From: Massilibacteroides sp.
Lineage (GTDB): Bacteria; Bacteroidota; Bacteroidia; Bacteroidales; Tannerellaceae
Assembly: GCF_028705895.1 (NCBI RefSeq)
Contig: NZ_JAQWCQ010000030.1
Location: 1 to 43,347, forward strand
Direction of reading: 5' to 3'
Length of the DNA: 43,347 nt
In this document: piece after piece, positions 16,925-26,426 of the stretch
Layout: the number at the start of each line of letters is the position of its first letter
Numbering within the stretch: position 1 is the first letter of the stretch
Translations under genes and position numbers: made by a program
The notes under the pieces: model-generated
What the model saw: the letters and a program-made list of their open reading frames with translations, nothing else
Told to the model about the DNA's origin: nothing
Database searches by the model: none

Positions 16925-18718
16925 ATGGAACATTTTAACTATGGAGCTGTAGGCAACTGTAGAACTGCGGCATTAATATCAGATAAAGGAAGTATCGATT
17001 GGTTCTGTTTCCCGGATTTTGACTCTCCTTCTGTTTTCGGGAAAATACTTGACGAAAAGAAAGGGGGCAGTTTTGGCTTCATTGTAGATGATAGCTACAT
17101 GATCAGCCAGCATTATATTGAACATACCAATATTTTATCTACACTGTTTGAATCGGAAGAAGGAAGCTTCGAAGTAATCGATTTTATGCCTCGATACAAA
17201 ATGCTGGACTACGATTATTACCTTCCTCCTGAATTGTACCGTATGATACGGTTAAAAAAAGGTAAGCCACGCTTCAAAGTGCTTTATGAACCTTCTTTGG
17301 ATTATGCTCGCCATACGATGCAACACAATATAACCCCTGATTATATTAAATCCTCTTGTGTATCGGAAAAGTATGATACAATTTTCCTCTATTCCAGTTT
17401 GAATTACAAAAAGATTCTTGCCAAACAAGAATTTGAACTTACGCACGATGAATTTTTGTTGGTTTCATACAATCAGAAACTAATCCCTATAAATATGGAT
17501 CGTGTAGATCTCGAATTTCAGCGGACGCGTGTTTATTGGAGAAACTGGACAAACCGCTCTAAAAAATACACGCGCTACAATTCAATGATAGAAAGAAGCA
17601 TGCTTGTTCTCAAATTAATGTCTTATCAACGAACGGGGGCTGTATTAGCAGCATTAACCACCAGCCTTCCCGAATTTATTGGAGAGGTACGAAACTGGGA
17701 TTATCGTTTTTGTTGGCTGAGGGATGCGTCTATGTCCATTGAAACATTAGTTGGTGTAGGACACAAAAGTGCAGCCGAGCGATTTATTTCTTTTCTGAAT
17801 TCAATACTTATTTCCAAATCGGATAAATTTCAGATTATGTATGGCATCCGGGGAGAACGTATCCTCACGGAAACAGAACTGACTCACCTGAGTGGATATA
17901 AAAATTCCCGTCCTGTACGTATTGGAAACGATGCTTACCGGCAGAAACAAAACGATTCGTTTGGTTATCTGATGGATGTTATTTATCAATATTACCAGTT
18001 TTTTCAAGGAACATTGGATGAAGTAGAAGATATGTTTCAGGTCGTAAAGAATGTAATACGTACTGTACGGCAGGATTGGCGCAAACCGGATAAGGGTATC
18101 TGGGAAATACGTGGAGAGGAAAAACATTTCGTGCTATCAAAAGTCATGTGTTGGGTGGCATTTGATCGCGCTGTGAAAATCGCTAAACTCTTAAATCAGA
18201 AAGAGCTGGCTAACCAATGGGCAAAAGAGGCTGATGAAATAAAAGAAGATGTACTTACCAATGGTTGGAAAGAAGATGTAGGATTCTTCTCTCAAACCTA
18301 TTGTAATACAGAACTTGATTCTTCCTTACTATTGATGGAAGCATACGGATTTATTGATCCGAAAGATCCTAAATACATCCAGACAGTCAATGCCATCTAT
18401 AAAAAACTGATGTATAAAGGACTTATGTTCAGATACAATAATGTAGATGACTTTGGTATTCCTTCTTCTGCTTTTACCATATGTACTTTCTGGATGGTAA
18501 GGGCACTCTATGTGACGGGACGAAAAAAAGATGCAGAAAAATTATTTGAAGAATTACTCTCTTACGCCAACCATTTGGGGCTGTTTAGTGAGGATCTGGA
18601 CTTTAACAGCAAAGGTCAATTGGGAAACTTTCCTCAAGCCTATTCTCATCTTGCCCTAATTAATACAGCAATCTTATTCGGGAAAGAGAAGAATTACTCC
18701 AAATTTATACGTCCTTGA
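16925..18718 (+). CDS. Glycoside hydrolase family 15 protein (glucoamylase/trehalase type)
   Basis: The 597-residue protein opens with FNYGAVGNCRTAALISDKGS and IDWFCFPDFDSPSVFG, the N-terminal signature of bacterial GH15 proteins. The catalytic (alpha/alpha)6 part includes RNWDYRFCWLRDASMS near residue 260. IWEIRGEEKHFVLSKVMCWV near residue 390 holds the probable general-acid Glu. No signal peptide is seen, so it is cytoplasmic. GH15 proteins of this type include trehalases as well as glucoamylases. The convergent trehalose-synthesis gene makes trehalose or a related alpha-glucoside a reasonable substrate guess. Its last 25 bp overlap the 3' end of that gene. Confidence 0.9.
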   Translation: MEHFNYGAVGNCRTAALISDKGSIDWFCFPDFDSPSVFGKILDEKKGGSFGFIVDDSYMISQHYIEHTNILSTLFESEEGSFEVIDFMPRYKMLDYDYYLPPELYRMIRLKKGKPRFKVLYEPSLDYARHTMQHNITPDYIKSSCVSEKYDTIFLYSSLNYKKILAKQEFELTHDEFLLVSYNQKLIPINMDRVDLEFQRTRVYWRNWTNRSKKYTRYNSMIERSMLVLKLMSYQRTGAVLAALTTSLPEFIGEVRNWDYRFCWLRDASMSIETLVGVGHKSAAERFISFLNSILISKSDKFQIMYGIRGERILTETELTHLSGYKNSRPVRIGNDAYRQKQNDSFGYLMDVIYQYYQFFQGTLDEVEDMFQVVKNVIRTVRQDWRKPDKGIWEIRGEEKHFVLSKVMCWVAFDRAVKIAKLLNQKELANQWAKEADEIKEDVLTNGWKEDVGFFSQTYCNTELDSSLLLMEAYGFIDPKDPKYIQTVNAIYKKLMYKGLMFRYNNVDDFGIPSSAFTICTFWMVRALYVTGRKKDAEKLFEELLSYANHLGLFSEDLDFNSKGQLGNFPQAYSHLALINTAILFGKEKNYSKFIRP

Positions 18719-20880
18719 TTGGATATCTGGCGAAGAAAGGGTATTGTTTCTGATTGTGAGTCTAAATAAAAACGAGCTATTTCAGAAATAGAACCGACTT
18801 TTATGGTTATAGCTTCTTCGGGAAGTGCACGAAAGGTATCTTCATCTGTCGTGTCATCTCCCATCGCCAGAATAAAATCATAATCATCCTGTGCAAGAAG
18901 ACGTTGCACCTCCGTACCTTTGGAATGAAGAGGAGATTTAACTTCTACAATTTTATTCCCGCGCAAAATCTGGAGATTAAGACGTGCGCAAGGTTCCATT
19001 AATTCATTCACCAATTGTCTTTCCCGTAAAGAAGCAAACCAGCTATCTACATTACGATAATGCCAGACAATGGCTGTATTTTTAATTTCCATTTTCGAAT
19101 GAGGCGTTTTATCTACGAACAATTGAAATATTCGCAATAATTCGTTATCCCATTCAAATTCATCTGCATTACGATACCACTTTCCATTTTCTTTAAAGAA
19201 AGCTCCGTGTTCGGCAGCTAAGGTGATTGGTAAATGCCCAAACCAACGTTCCAACGTATCGTGATCTCGTCCGCTACTGATCGCAATATGATTTTGGGGA
19301 TTTTCGCTGAGTTTTTTCAATGTATCCATCAGTATCTCCGTAGGAACGGCATCTTCCGCTTTCCTCTTAAACCCGACTAATGTTCCGTCATAATCTAAAA
19401 TGAACAACCGCTTTTTTGCTTCCGTATATGACAGAGCTATATTTTTCGTTTTAGTCTCTCCTATTCTTTTCTTATGTAACTTAATATTGCGTTCCTTTAT
19501 TTCATGTAATTCATTCACAAAATCGGCCGCCCATTTATTTACATTCTGTTTCATGATCTTCTGCTGCATGTTTTTTAACGATGCCTGTTGTTCTTCTTCG
19601 GGTATTTGAAGTGCTTCGTAAATAGCATTCGCTATTTCTTCCGTATCATTCGGATTAACAATAATGGCGTCATTCAGTTCGATTGCAGAGCCGGCCATTT
19701 CACTAAGTATAAGTACTCCCGGCGTATCTCTTTTCACCGCCAGATATTCTTTGGCCACTAAATTCATACCATCTCTTAATGGCGTTACCAACGCAATATC
19801 AGCAATACTATACATTGCAATCAGGTCTTCAAAACAAAAAGAATGATAGAAATAATAAACAGGAGTCCAGTTTATTTTAGAATATTGACCATTGATTCGT
19901 CCTATCATCTCGTCTATATTCGTTTTCAGACTTGAATACTCTTCTACATTGGCTCTTGAAGGAACAATTATCATGGCTAATGAAACCTGACCGATAGACT
20001 CGGGGTGATTTTCGAGAAAACGCAAGAAACCTTTGAGGCGATGAATAATACCTTTACTATAATCAAGTCTGTCCACAGACAGAATTAGTTTTGAATCACC
20101 AAAAGTCTGTTTTAATTTCTTCGCCTTATGTTGTATTTTAGGATTCAGAATGGCATCGTGATACCGGTCATAGTTGATGCCCATCGGGAAAGCATCGACA
20201 TAGATCAGGCGATTGTTATGTTTCACCTTATCTAACTGAAACTGTAGATCCAACACGCGTTCCGCAGCACTAACAAAATGACGCATATAGTCGTGCGTAT
20301 GAAAGGCAACCAGATCAGCTCCAAGTAATCCGTTTAACAACTCTGCTCTTTCCGGTAATACCCTGAATAATTCATACGAAGGAAAAGGTATATGATGAAA
20401 ATAGCCAATATTTACTTTCTTGTTCTTTTCACGTATCATTTGGGGAAGTAACATCAGGTGATAATCCTGAACCCACACAATATCATCATCGGCCAATAAC
20501 GGAAGCAACGTTTCAAGGAATAAATGGTTTACCTCCTGATAGGCTTTCCAATACGAATTCTCATATCGGATATAAGAAAAGAAATAATGACATAATGGCC
20601 ATAAAATCCCGTTGCTGTATCCTTCATAGTACTCCTCAACCTGACATTCAGAAAGGAAAACAGGATGAAAATTATACTGAAGAAGATGCTCTGATACCTC
20701 TTCTTCCTCTTTTTCATTATTAAAATACATTCCTGGCCATCCAACCCAATGTTTCTCTATATCCATAGTAAGAGAGGCAAGACCTGTAGTCAAACCTCCT
20801 TCACTGGGAGTAAACGCAAAATGAGCCTCTGTTCTGGTTGTTTTTAAAGGAAGTCTGTTCGAAATAATAAATAATCTCAT
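18694..20880 (-). CDS. Fused trehalose-6-phosphate synthase / trehalose-6-phosphatase
   Basis: The 728-residue protein joins two enzymes. Residues 1-~460 are a GT20 synthase (RLFIISNRLP at the start, VWVQDYHLMLLPQM, RLDYSKGI at 271-278, DGMNLVAKEY at 370-379). It makes trehalose-6-phosphate from UDP-glucose and glucose-6-phosphate. Residues ~490-728 are a HAD phosphatase with DYDGTL (D496, D498), AISSGRD and MGDDTTDEDTF, which removes the phosphate. I started at the ATG at 20880; the TTG at 20901 adds only seven residues. Product trehalose would serve as stress protectant or carbon store. It overlaps the GH15 gene tail to tail by 25 bp. Confidence 0.95.
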   Translation of the reverse strand: MRLFIISNRLPLKTTRTEAHFAFTPSEGGLTTGLASLTMDIEKHWVGWPGMYFNNEKEEEEVSEHLLQYNFHPVFLSECQVEEYYEGYSNGILWPLCHYFFSYIRYENSYWKAYQEVNHLFLETLLPLLADDDIVWVQDYHLMLLPQMIREKNKKVNIGYFHHIPFPSYELFRVLPERAELLNGLLGADLVAFHTHDYMRHFVSAAERVLDLQFQLDKVKHNNRLIYVDAFPMGINYDRYHDAILNPKIQHKAKKLKQTFGDSKLILSVDRLDYSKGIIHRLKGFLRFLENHPESIGQVSLAMIIVPSRANVEEYSSLKTNIDEMIGRINGQYSKINWTPVYYFYHSFCFEDLIAMYSIADIALVTPLRDGMNLVAKEYLAVKRDTPGVLILSEMAGSAIELNDAIIVNPNDTEEIANAIYEALQIPEEEQQASLKNMQQKIMKQNVNKWAADFVNELHEIKERNIKLHKKRIGETKTKNIALSYTEAKKRLFILDYDGTLVGFKRKAEDAVPTEILMDTLKKLSENPQNHIAISSGRDHDTLERWFGHLPITLAAEHGAFFKENGKWYRNADEFEWDNELLRIFQLFVDKTPHSKMEIKNTAIVWHYRNVDSWFASLRERQLVNELMEPCARLNLQILRGNKIVEVKSPLHSKGTEVQRLLAQDDYDFILAMGDDTTDEDTFRALPEEAITIKVGSISEIARFYLDSQSETIPFLRQISNQGRINLE

Positions 20881-20925
20881 AGCTAAATCTTTAATAATCA
20901 AATAACATTAAGTGTTGCATATTTA

Positions 20926-20956
20926 CAAATATACTAAAAATACGTCTTTTTACAAT
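20926..20956 (-). promoter_or_regulatory. Promoter of the trehalose synthase-phosphatase gene
   Basis: On the minus strand ATTG (20956-20953), 19 nt, then TATATTTG (20933-20926) fits the Bacteroidota promoter model. The -7 box ends about 45 nt before the ATG at 20880. Confidence 0.65.
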
Positions 20957-21019
20957 CATTTTTCTGTCTTTTATCCGTTTAAACAACCATCGTTGAGGGC
21001 TCAATATTGGTTTTTCTTT

Positions 21020-21027
21020 TACTTTTG
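21020..21027 (+). promoter_or_regulatory. -7 promoter element for nadE
   Basis: TACTTTTG fits TAnnTTTG and ends 22 nt before the ATG at 21050. It also shows that the longer reading starting near 20912 is wrong. No clear -33 box at the usual spacing. Confidence 0.5.
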
Positions 21028-21049
21028 TATCTATAATAAATATATCGCC

Positions 21050-22978
21050 ATGGATTTAGGATTCGTAAAAGTAGCAGCAGCAGTTCCCCGATTGAAAGTA
21101 GCCGATTGTTTTTTTAATATAAAACAGATTGAGGGTCTTATACGTAAAGCGGCTTCCGACGGTGTACAATTTATCTGTTTTCCTGAACTTTCTGTTACCG
21201 GATATACCTGTATGGATTTGTTTGGCCAACAAACCTTATTGAACAATGCGGAGCAAGCGTTAACGGAACTTCTCCATATGACTGCAGATCTCTCTGTACT
21301 TGCCATAGTCGGTATGCCGCTCCGTATCGAAAATCGTTTGGTAAATACAGCGGTTGCTTTTCAGAAAGGCAAAGTATTAGGCGTTGTTCCTAAAACGTAT
21401 ATCCCTAATTACAAAGAATTTCAGGAGCAAAGATGGTTTACTTCAGGAAATGAAATTTCTGGAGATGAGATAGCAATTAACGGAATCCTCTACCCTTTCG
21501 GCAAACATTTATTATTTACAAACGATCAGGTAACAGCCGGTATAGAAATCTGCGAAGATCTGTGGGTACCTATTCCTCCGAGTTCTGAATTGAGTATGGC
21601 GGGTGCAAATTTAATATTTAACCTCTCAGCCAGCAATGAACTGATAGGCAAACACCAATACAGGCAGTCATTAATCAAACAACAATCTGCGCGTTGCATT
21701 GCAGGTTACATCTATTCTTCAGCAGGTTTTGGAGAATCAAGTACTGATCTTGTATTCTCCGGAAATGCCATTATTGCAGAAAACGGCAGCATTCTTAAAT
21801 CTTCGGAACGATTCAGCATTGAAGAACAAATTGCAATCAGTGAGATTGATATTAACAATTTGCAGAACGATCGCATGGTCGATATCAGCTTTATGAAAGG
21901 TTTTACGCAAAATGGAAAACCCTTCCTGAAAATTCCTTTTGATTTAGCATCACGTCCTAAACCATTGGTATTGAATCGATTTATTGATCCTTATCCTTTC
22001 GTTCCTTTCGGTGATGCACTGAAAGAACGCTGTGAAGAGATACTGAACATACAAGTACATGGCTTAGCCAAACGCTACGAACATACCAAGCTACATACTG
22101 CTGTTATCGGAATTTCAGGAGGCTTAGATTCCACGTTGGCTCTTTTGGTTACCGTCATGACTTTTGATTTACTGGGTATTCCGCGTAATCGAATAATTGG
22201 AATCACTATGCCCGGATTTGGTACGACCGACCGAACTTATAACAATGCCGTGGGATTAATACATGCGTTAGACGTAACTCTGCGTGAAATTTCAATCAAG
22301 GATGCAAGCCTCCAACATTTTTCAGATATAGGTCATGATCCTGCCATACACGATGTGACTTATGAAAACACACAAGCGCGCGAACGTACACAGATACTGA
22401 TGAATGTAGCAAATAAAGAAAACGGATTAGTCGTAGGTACAGGAGACCTCTCGGAATTGGCATTGGGATGGGCTACGTATAACGGTGATCACATGTCTAT
22501 GTATGGTGTAAACAGTAGTATTCCGAAGACATTAGTTAAATACTTGGTTGAATGGGTGGCACGAAACAAAATGGATGAAACCTCGCGTACGATTCTGCTC
22601 GACATAATAGATACCCCCATAAGTCCCGAACTCATCCCGGCAGACAGCAATGGCAATATCACTCAAAAGACAGAAGATTTAGTAGGTCCTTACGAACTGC
22701 ACGACTTCTTTATGTACCATGCCCTCCGCTTTGGCTCTACTCCGACGCGTATCTATTTTCTTGCGCAAAAGGCCTTTAATGAAAAATATGATAAGGAAAC
22801 CATAAAAAAATGGCTGCAAACATTCTTCCGCCGTTTCTTTGCCCAACAATTCAAACGCAATTGCCTGCCCGACGGGCCTAAAGTAGGTTCAGTAAGTTTC
22901 TCTCCACGCGGAGACTGGCGCATGCCAAGCGATGCAAGTGCTGCCGTTTGGTTACGTGAAATTGAAGAATTAAACTAA
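21050..22978 (+). CDS. nadE: Glutamine-dependent NAD+ synthetase
   Basis: The 642-residue protein has two domains. The N-terminal glutaminase (carbon-nitrogen hydrolase fold) shows the Glu-Lys-Cys triad: E46 in CFPELSVTGY, Lys in PKTYIPNYKEF, and Cys in GIEICEDLWVP near residue 175. The C-terminal synthetase has the ATP pyrophosphatase loop VIGISGGLDSTLAL near residue 360, and GTGDLSELALGWATYNGDHM. It turns nicotinate adenine dinucleotide into NAD+ with ammonia drawn from glutamine, the last step of NAD synthesis. Start ATG 21050 is supported by the promoter box. A clear terminator follows. Confidence 0.95.
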   Translation: MDLGFVKVAAAVPRLKVADCFFNIKQIEGLIRKAASDGVQFICFPELSVTGYTCMDLFGQQTLLNNAEQALTELLHMTADLSVLAIVGMPLRIENRLVNTAVAFQKGKVLGVVPKTYIPNYKEFQEQRWFTSGNEISGDEIAINGILYPFGKHLLFTNDQVTAGIEICEDLWVPIPPSSELSMAGANLIFNLSASNELIGKHQYRQSLIKQQSARCIAGYIYSSAGFGESSTDLVFSGNAIIAENGSILKSSERFSIEEQIAISEIDINNLQNDRMVDISFMKGFTQNGKPFLKIPFDLASRPKPLVLNRFIDPYPFVPFGDALKERCEEILNIQVHGLAKRYEHTKLHTAVIGISGGLDSTLALLVTVMTFDLLGIPRNRIIGITMPGFGTTDRTYNNAVGLIHALDVTLREISIKDASLQHFSDIGHDPAIHDVTYENTQARERTQILMNVANKENGLVVGTGDLSELALGWATYNGDHMSMYGVNSSIPKTLVKYLVEWVARNKMDETSRTILLDIIDTPISPELIPADSNGNITQKTEDLVGPYELHDFFMYHALRFGSTPTRIYFLAQKAFNEKYDKETIKKWLQTFFRRFFAQQFKRNCLPDGPKVGSVSFSPRGDWRMPSDASAAVWLREIEELN

Positions 22979-23009
22979 AGATCCCTTTTTCTTACTAAAA
23001 CTTACGAGG

Positions 23010-23049
23010 CTCTGCCACTACTGTATAATAGTGGTAGAGTTCTTTTTTT
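23010..23049 (+). terminator. Intrinsic terminator of nadE
   Basis: An 11-bp stem (CTCTGCCACTA with TAGTGGTAGAG, one G-T pair) has an 8-nt loop and a T-run at 23040-23049. Confidence 0.88.
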
Positions 23050-23361
23050 ATCAAAATCTATATTCGTGGTTACATCTTAAAAATCTGTTTTATTCAAAAC
23101 TGAATAAAATAAATCCAATCCTTATAGAAACGATTTATTAGTATAATGACTTTCTCGAATAGTAAACTTACAATATAAAACCAAATAAAAATATTCTTAT
23201 TTCATATTATTACATTCCATAGCCTTATTTAATCAGATTATCACATTTGTTGATTTTATTCAAACATTTAGCTTGTATTGTTACTTATTTTAGAGCAAAA
23301 CGATATACATTTGCATCAGTAAGAGACAAAAAGGTTATAACAAGCTGTAAAGATCAACAAA
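23050..23361. other. AT-rich intergenic region upstream of dapF
   Basis: About 310 bases without a gene on either strand. Apart from the TAnnTTTG box near its end I see no repeat, hairpin or RNA signature. Confidence 0.6.
23306..23313 (+). promoter_or_regulatory. -7 promoter element for dapF
   Basis: TACATTTG fits TAnnTTTG, 48 nt before the dapF ATG. The -33 region has only a weak match. It probably drives dapF-dapL and perhaps the nitrogen genes behind them. Confidence 0.5.
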
Positions 23362-24174
23362 ATGACAAAATTGATTGAATTCACAAAGATGCATGGAGCA
23401 GGAAATGACTATATATATGTCAATACGTCACTTTATCCTCTCGAACATCCTGAAGATTTAGCAATCAAATGGAGTGCACCTCACATCGGAATCGGATCTG
23501 ATGGTTTGGTCTTGATAGATCAATCTGATGTTGCAGATTTCAGTATGCGTATTTTTAACGCAGATGGTTCTGAAGCGATGATGTGTGGTAACGCGTCCAG
23601 ATGTATAGGTAAATATGTGTATGAAAATGGATTGACTAAAGAAAAGAATATAACCCTCGAAACACTATCCGGAATAAAAGAACTTGAACTGACAGTAGAA
23701 GGAAACACTGTAACAGAGGTTACGGTTGATATGGGAACTCCTATTGTTGAGGAAGAGGAAATAACGCTTAAGATTAACGATAAGAAATATACAGGAACAG
23801 TTGTTTCGATGGGAAACCCTCACTTTGTGGTTTTCGTAGATGATATTGACAAAATAGACTTAAGGCAAATAGGTCCTTTATTAGAAAAACATCCTTTTTT
23901 CCCCAATAGAACGAATGTTGAATTTGTACAGGTTCGCAGTAGTCTCGAAGCAAGAATGCGTGTCTGGGAAAGAGGTTCCGGAATAACCTTAGCCTGTGGT
24001 ACAGGAGCTTGTGCAACTGCCGTAGCGGGGTTAGTCAGAAGGAAAACCGGAGATAAAATAAAGGTTATCATGGATGGTGGAGGGTTGACCATCCGATGGG
24101 ATAAGTCTTCCTCAAACAAAGTATTTATGACGGGAGGTGCCGTCAGGGTATTTGAAGGAAGCATTGAAGTATAA
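23362..24174 (+). CDS. dapF: Diaminopimelate epimerase
   Basis: The 270-residue protein has both catalytic cysteines: C75 in [11 protein letters not shown] and C212 in [13 protein letters not shown]. It opens with [14 protein letters not shown], the family's N-terminal motif. It converts LL- to meso-diaminopimelate, used for lysine and for peptidoglycan cross-links. It lies 41 nt before dapL, the enzyme making its substrate, so the two form a compact end section of the DAP pathway. Confidence 0.96.
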   Translation: MTKLIEFTKMHGAGNDYIYVNTSLYPLEHPEDLAIKWSAPHIGIGSDGLVLIDQSDVADFSMRIFNADGSEAMMCGNASRCIGKYVYENGLTKEKNITLETLSGIKELELTVEGNTVTEVTVDMGTPIVEEEEITLKINDKKYTGTVVSMGNPHFVVFVDDIDKIDLRQIGPLLEKHPFFPNRTNVEFVQVRSSLEARMRVWERGSGITLACGTGACATAVAGLVRRKTGDKIKVIMDGGGLTIRWDKSSSNKVFMTGGAVRVFEGSIEV

Positions 24175-24215
24175 AACACAACAACACAAGAACAACAACA
24201 AAACAATTAGAGAAT

Positions 24216-25445
24216 ATGGCACTGATTAATGAACACTTTCTAAAGTTACCTGACAATTACTTGTTTTCCGATATCGCGAAAAAGGTAAACAGTTTTAAGG
24301 TTACTCATCCGAAAGAAAAAATAATCCGTTTAGGGATCGGAGATGTTACACAGCCATTAGCTCCTGCCGTTGTCGATGCAATGCATAAAGCGGTAGAAGA
24401 TATGACGAGTAAAGATACATTTCACGGATATGGTCCTGAACAAGGCTACTCTTTTTTGATAGACGCGATTATAAAGAATGATTATACACCAAGAGGTATA
24501 ACACTTGAGCCAAGTGAAGTCTTTGTAAGCGACGGTGCCAAGAGTGACACCGGAAATATAGGAGACATATTGAGACATGATAATAGTATTGGAGTAACTG
24601 ATCCGGTTTATCCTGTATATATTGATTCCAATGTAATGAGCGGCAGAGCCGGTGTATTGGAAAGTGGGAAATGGAGTAATGTTGTCTATATTCCTTGCAC
24701 AGCAGAAAATGGTTTTATTCCGGATCTGCCCAGCAGAAGGGTTGACATATTATATCTCTGTTATCCGAACAATCCGACCGGAACAACGCTTAGCAAGGAT
24801 GAATTGAAGAAATGGGTAAACTATGCATTGGCAAACGACGTGTTGATCATGTATGATGCAGCATACGAAGCCTACATACAGAATCCGGAAACACCCCACT
24901 CTATTTATGAAATAAAAGGGGCTAAAAAGGTAGCTATCGAATTTCGAAGTTTTTCGAAAACAGCAGGTTTTACAGGTGTACGTTGCGGTTATACGGTTGT
25001 ACCAAAGGAATTGAATGGATTTACTCTGGAAGGTAAACGAGTACAATTAAACAAACTTTGGAACAGAAGACAATGTACCAAGTTTAACGGAGCCAGTTAC
25101 ATTACTCAAAGGGGCGCCGAAGCAATTTATACTCCTGAAGGGAAAGAACAGGTTCAAAAGACAATAAACTACTATATGAGCAATGCCCGAATCATGAAGG
25201 AAGGCATTCAAAAATGTGGTTTGGAAGCTTACGGCGGTGAAGATGCTCCTTATTTATGGATCAAAGCTCCAAAGGGATTGACATCCTGGAAATTTTTCGA
25301 AAAGCTACTATACGAAGTTTATATAGTTGGAACCCCGGGCGTGGGGTTTGGTCCCAGTGGTGAAGGTTATTTACGACTGACAGCCTTTGGGGATCGTGAT
25401 GATACTTTGGAAGCCATGGCCAGGTTGAAAAAGTGGATGTTATAG
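24216..25445 (+). CDS. dapL: LL-diaminopimelate aminotransferase
   Basis: The 409-residue fold-type I aminotransferase opens ALINEHFLKLPDNYLFSDIA, typical of DapL. It has FVSDGAKSDTGNIGDIL, CYPNNPTGTTLSKDEL and the PLP lysine in FRSFSKTAGFTGVRCGY. DapL turns tetrahydrodipicolinate directly into LL-diaminopimelate with glutamate as amino donor, bypassing the succinylase route. The dependence on glutamate links it to the ammonium assimilation genes downstream. The leader before it is A/C-rich (repeated CAACAA). Confidence 0.95.
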   Translation: MALINEHFLKLPDNYLFSDIAKKVNSFKVTHPKEKIIRLGIGDVTQPLAPAVVDAMHKAVEDMTSKDTFHGYGPEQGYSFLIDAIIKNDYTPRGITLEPSEVFVSDGAKSDTGNIGDILRHDNSIGVTDPVYPVYIDSNVMSGRAGVLESGKWSNVVYIPCTAENGFIPDLPSRRVDILYLCYPNNPTGTTLSKDELKKWVNYALANDVLIMYDAAYEAYIQNPETPHSIYEIKGAKKVAIEFRSFSKTAGFTGVRCGYTVVPKELNGFTLEGKRVQLNKLWNRRQCTKFNGASYITQRGAEAIYTPEGKEQVQKTINYYMSNARIMKEGIQKCGLEAYGGEDAPYLWIKAPKGLTSWKFFEKLLYEVYIVGTPGVGFGPSGEGYLRLTAFGDRDDTLEAMARLKKWML

Positions 25446-25518
25446 CTTGTCTTGATTGATCCATCGGCCGGTGGGAAAATCGGAGGCAAGGAATGTTTAA
25501 CAATTTAGAGAAAACAGT

Positions 25519-26250
25519 ATGAAAACATTTACTCAATTACGGGCAACTATTCTTGCGGCAGGTTTATTGGCAGCATCTGCATCTCTCTTTTCTCAGGAAG
25601 AAAGTGATTTCCAAATTGCTCCGGCAGCGGATATTGTAAGCAGCTATGTGTGGCGTGGGGCTTATCAGACAGGCCCATCTTTTCAACCCAGCATCAGTGC
25701 TTCATGGAAAGGATTGTCATTAACGGCATGGGGGTCAACAGATTTTTCAACGGCAGACAATGGGTCTATTGCAAAAGAATTTGACTTCACTTTAGGTTAC
25801 TCAACCGGCGGGTTAAGTATTGGAGTCACAGATTATTGGTGGGCAGGAGAAGGAAGTAAATACGGTAATTATTCAGCCAACCACTTTTTCGAAGGCACAA
25901 TAGGTTATCATTTTGGCGAAAGTTTTCCATTAGGTATCACATGGAACACCATGTTGGGAATGGATGGCGATAAAGACGAAAGCGGAGATCAGCTTTATTC
26001 TACCTATGTAGAAGCCGGATACGATTTCAGTGTATCAGGAGTAGATCTGACGGCAAGTGTCGGAGTAGCCCCCTGGACAGGTATTTACCACAGAGCAGGA
26101 ACGGATGGATTTGCACTATCTACGATCGCTTTGAAAGCGTCCAAATCGATTAAAATTACAGATTCATTCAGTCTTCCGGTATTTGCTCAAACAATCATAG
26201 CCCCTAATCAGGATAATGTATTCCTGGTTTTCGGGATAACAATAGAGTAA
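25519..26250 (+). CDS. Putative outer-membrane beta-barrel (TorF-like porin)
   Basis: The 243-residue product has a signal peptide (MKTFTQLRATILAAGLLAAS...FSQ). Alternating, aromatic-rich strands then suggest a small beta-barrel, for example VSSYVWRGAYQTGPSFQPSI and LSLTAWGSTDFS. The VWRG...Q start of the barrel is characteristic of TorF-like putative porins. It ends in a hydrophobic strand with a non-aromatic last residue (VFLVFGITIE). Placed between dapL and glnK, it may help nitrogenous solutes cross the outer membrane; this is inferred from position only. Confidence 0.75.
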   Translation: MKTFTQLRATILAAGLLAASASLFSQEESDFQIAPAADIVSSYVWRGAYQTGPSFQPSISASWKGLSLTAWGSTDFSTADNGSIAKEFDFTLGYSTGGLSIGVTDYWWAGEGSKYGNYSANHFFEGTIGYHFGESFPLGITWNTMLGMDGDKDESGDQLYSTYVEAGYDFSVSGVDLTASVGVAPWTGIYHRAGTDGFALSTIALKASKSIKITDSFSLPVFAQTIIAPNQDNVFLVFGITIE

Positions 26251-26295
26251 TAGGATAAAGAAGGCGAAAAGATTGATTTAGGTTATAAAAAATTA

Positions 26296-26390
26296 AAGGA
26301 ATGTATAGAAGGGTCAGTGTGTTTATTGATTTTATAGAATGTTATACCGCAACCATCCCTTACTACGTGCTGATCCTCTATACTCCTTTT
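26296..26390 (+). other. Long imperfect hairpin before glnK
   Basis: AAAGGA-AT-GTATAGA...TCAG (from 26296) can pair with CTGATCCTCTATACTCCTTT (26370-26389) across a ~50-nt loop. The stem has ~17 pairs broken by a 2-nt bulge. No T-run follows, so it is more likely an RNA processing or attenuation element than a plain terminator. Confidence 0.5.
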
Positions 26391-26405
26391 AAAATCATGA
26401 ATTAG
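26301..26405 (+). CDS. Possible 34-codon small ORF inside the hairpin before glnK
   Basis: An ATG at 26301 opens 34 codons (MYRRVSVFIDFIECYTATIP, then YYVLILYTPFKIMN) ending in TAG at 26403. AAGGA lies directly before the ATG, too close for a normal ribosome site. The peptide is hydrophobic with aromatic residues. The ORF spans the hairpin almost exactly, so it could be a leader peptide or chance. I recognise no family. Confidence 0.25.
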   Translation: MYRRVSVFIDFIECYTATIPYYVLILYTPFKIMN

Positions 26406-26426
26406 AAACAGTTAATAAACATAGTT

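Noticed and set aside
20912-21049. 46-residue extension of NadE
   Set aside because: Lies upstream of the nadE -7 box and across the trehalose gene promoter; the family starts at MDLGFVKVAAAVP.
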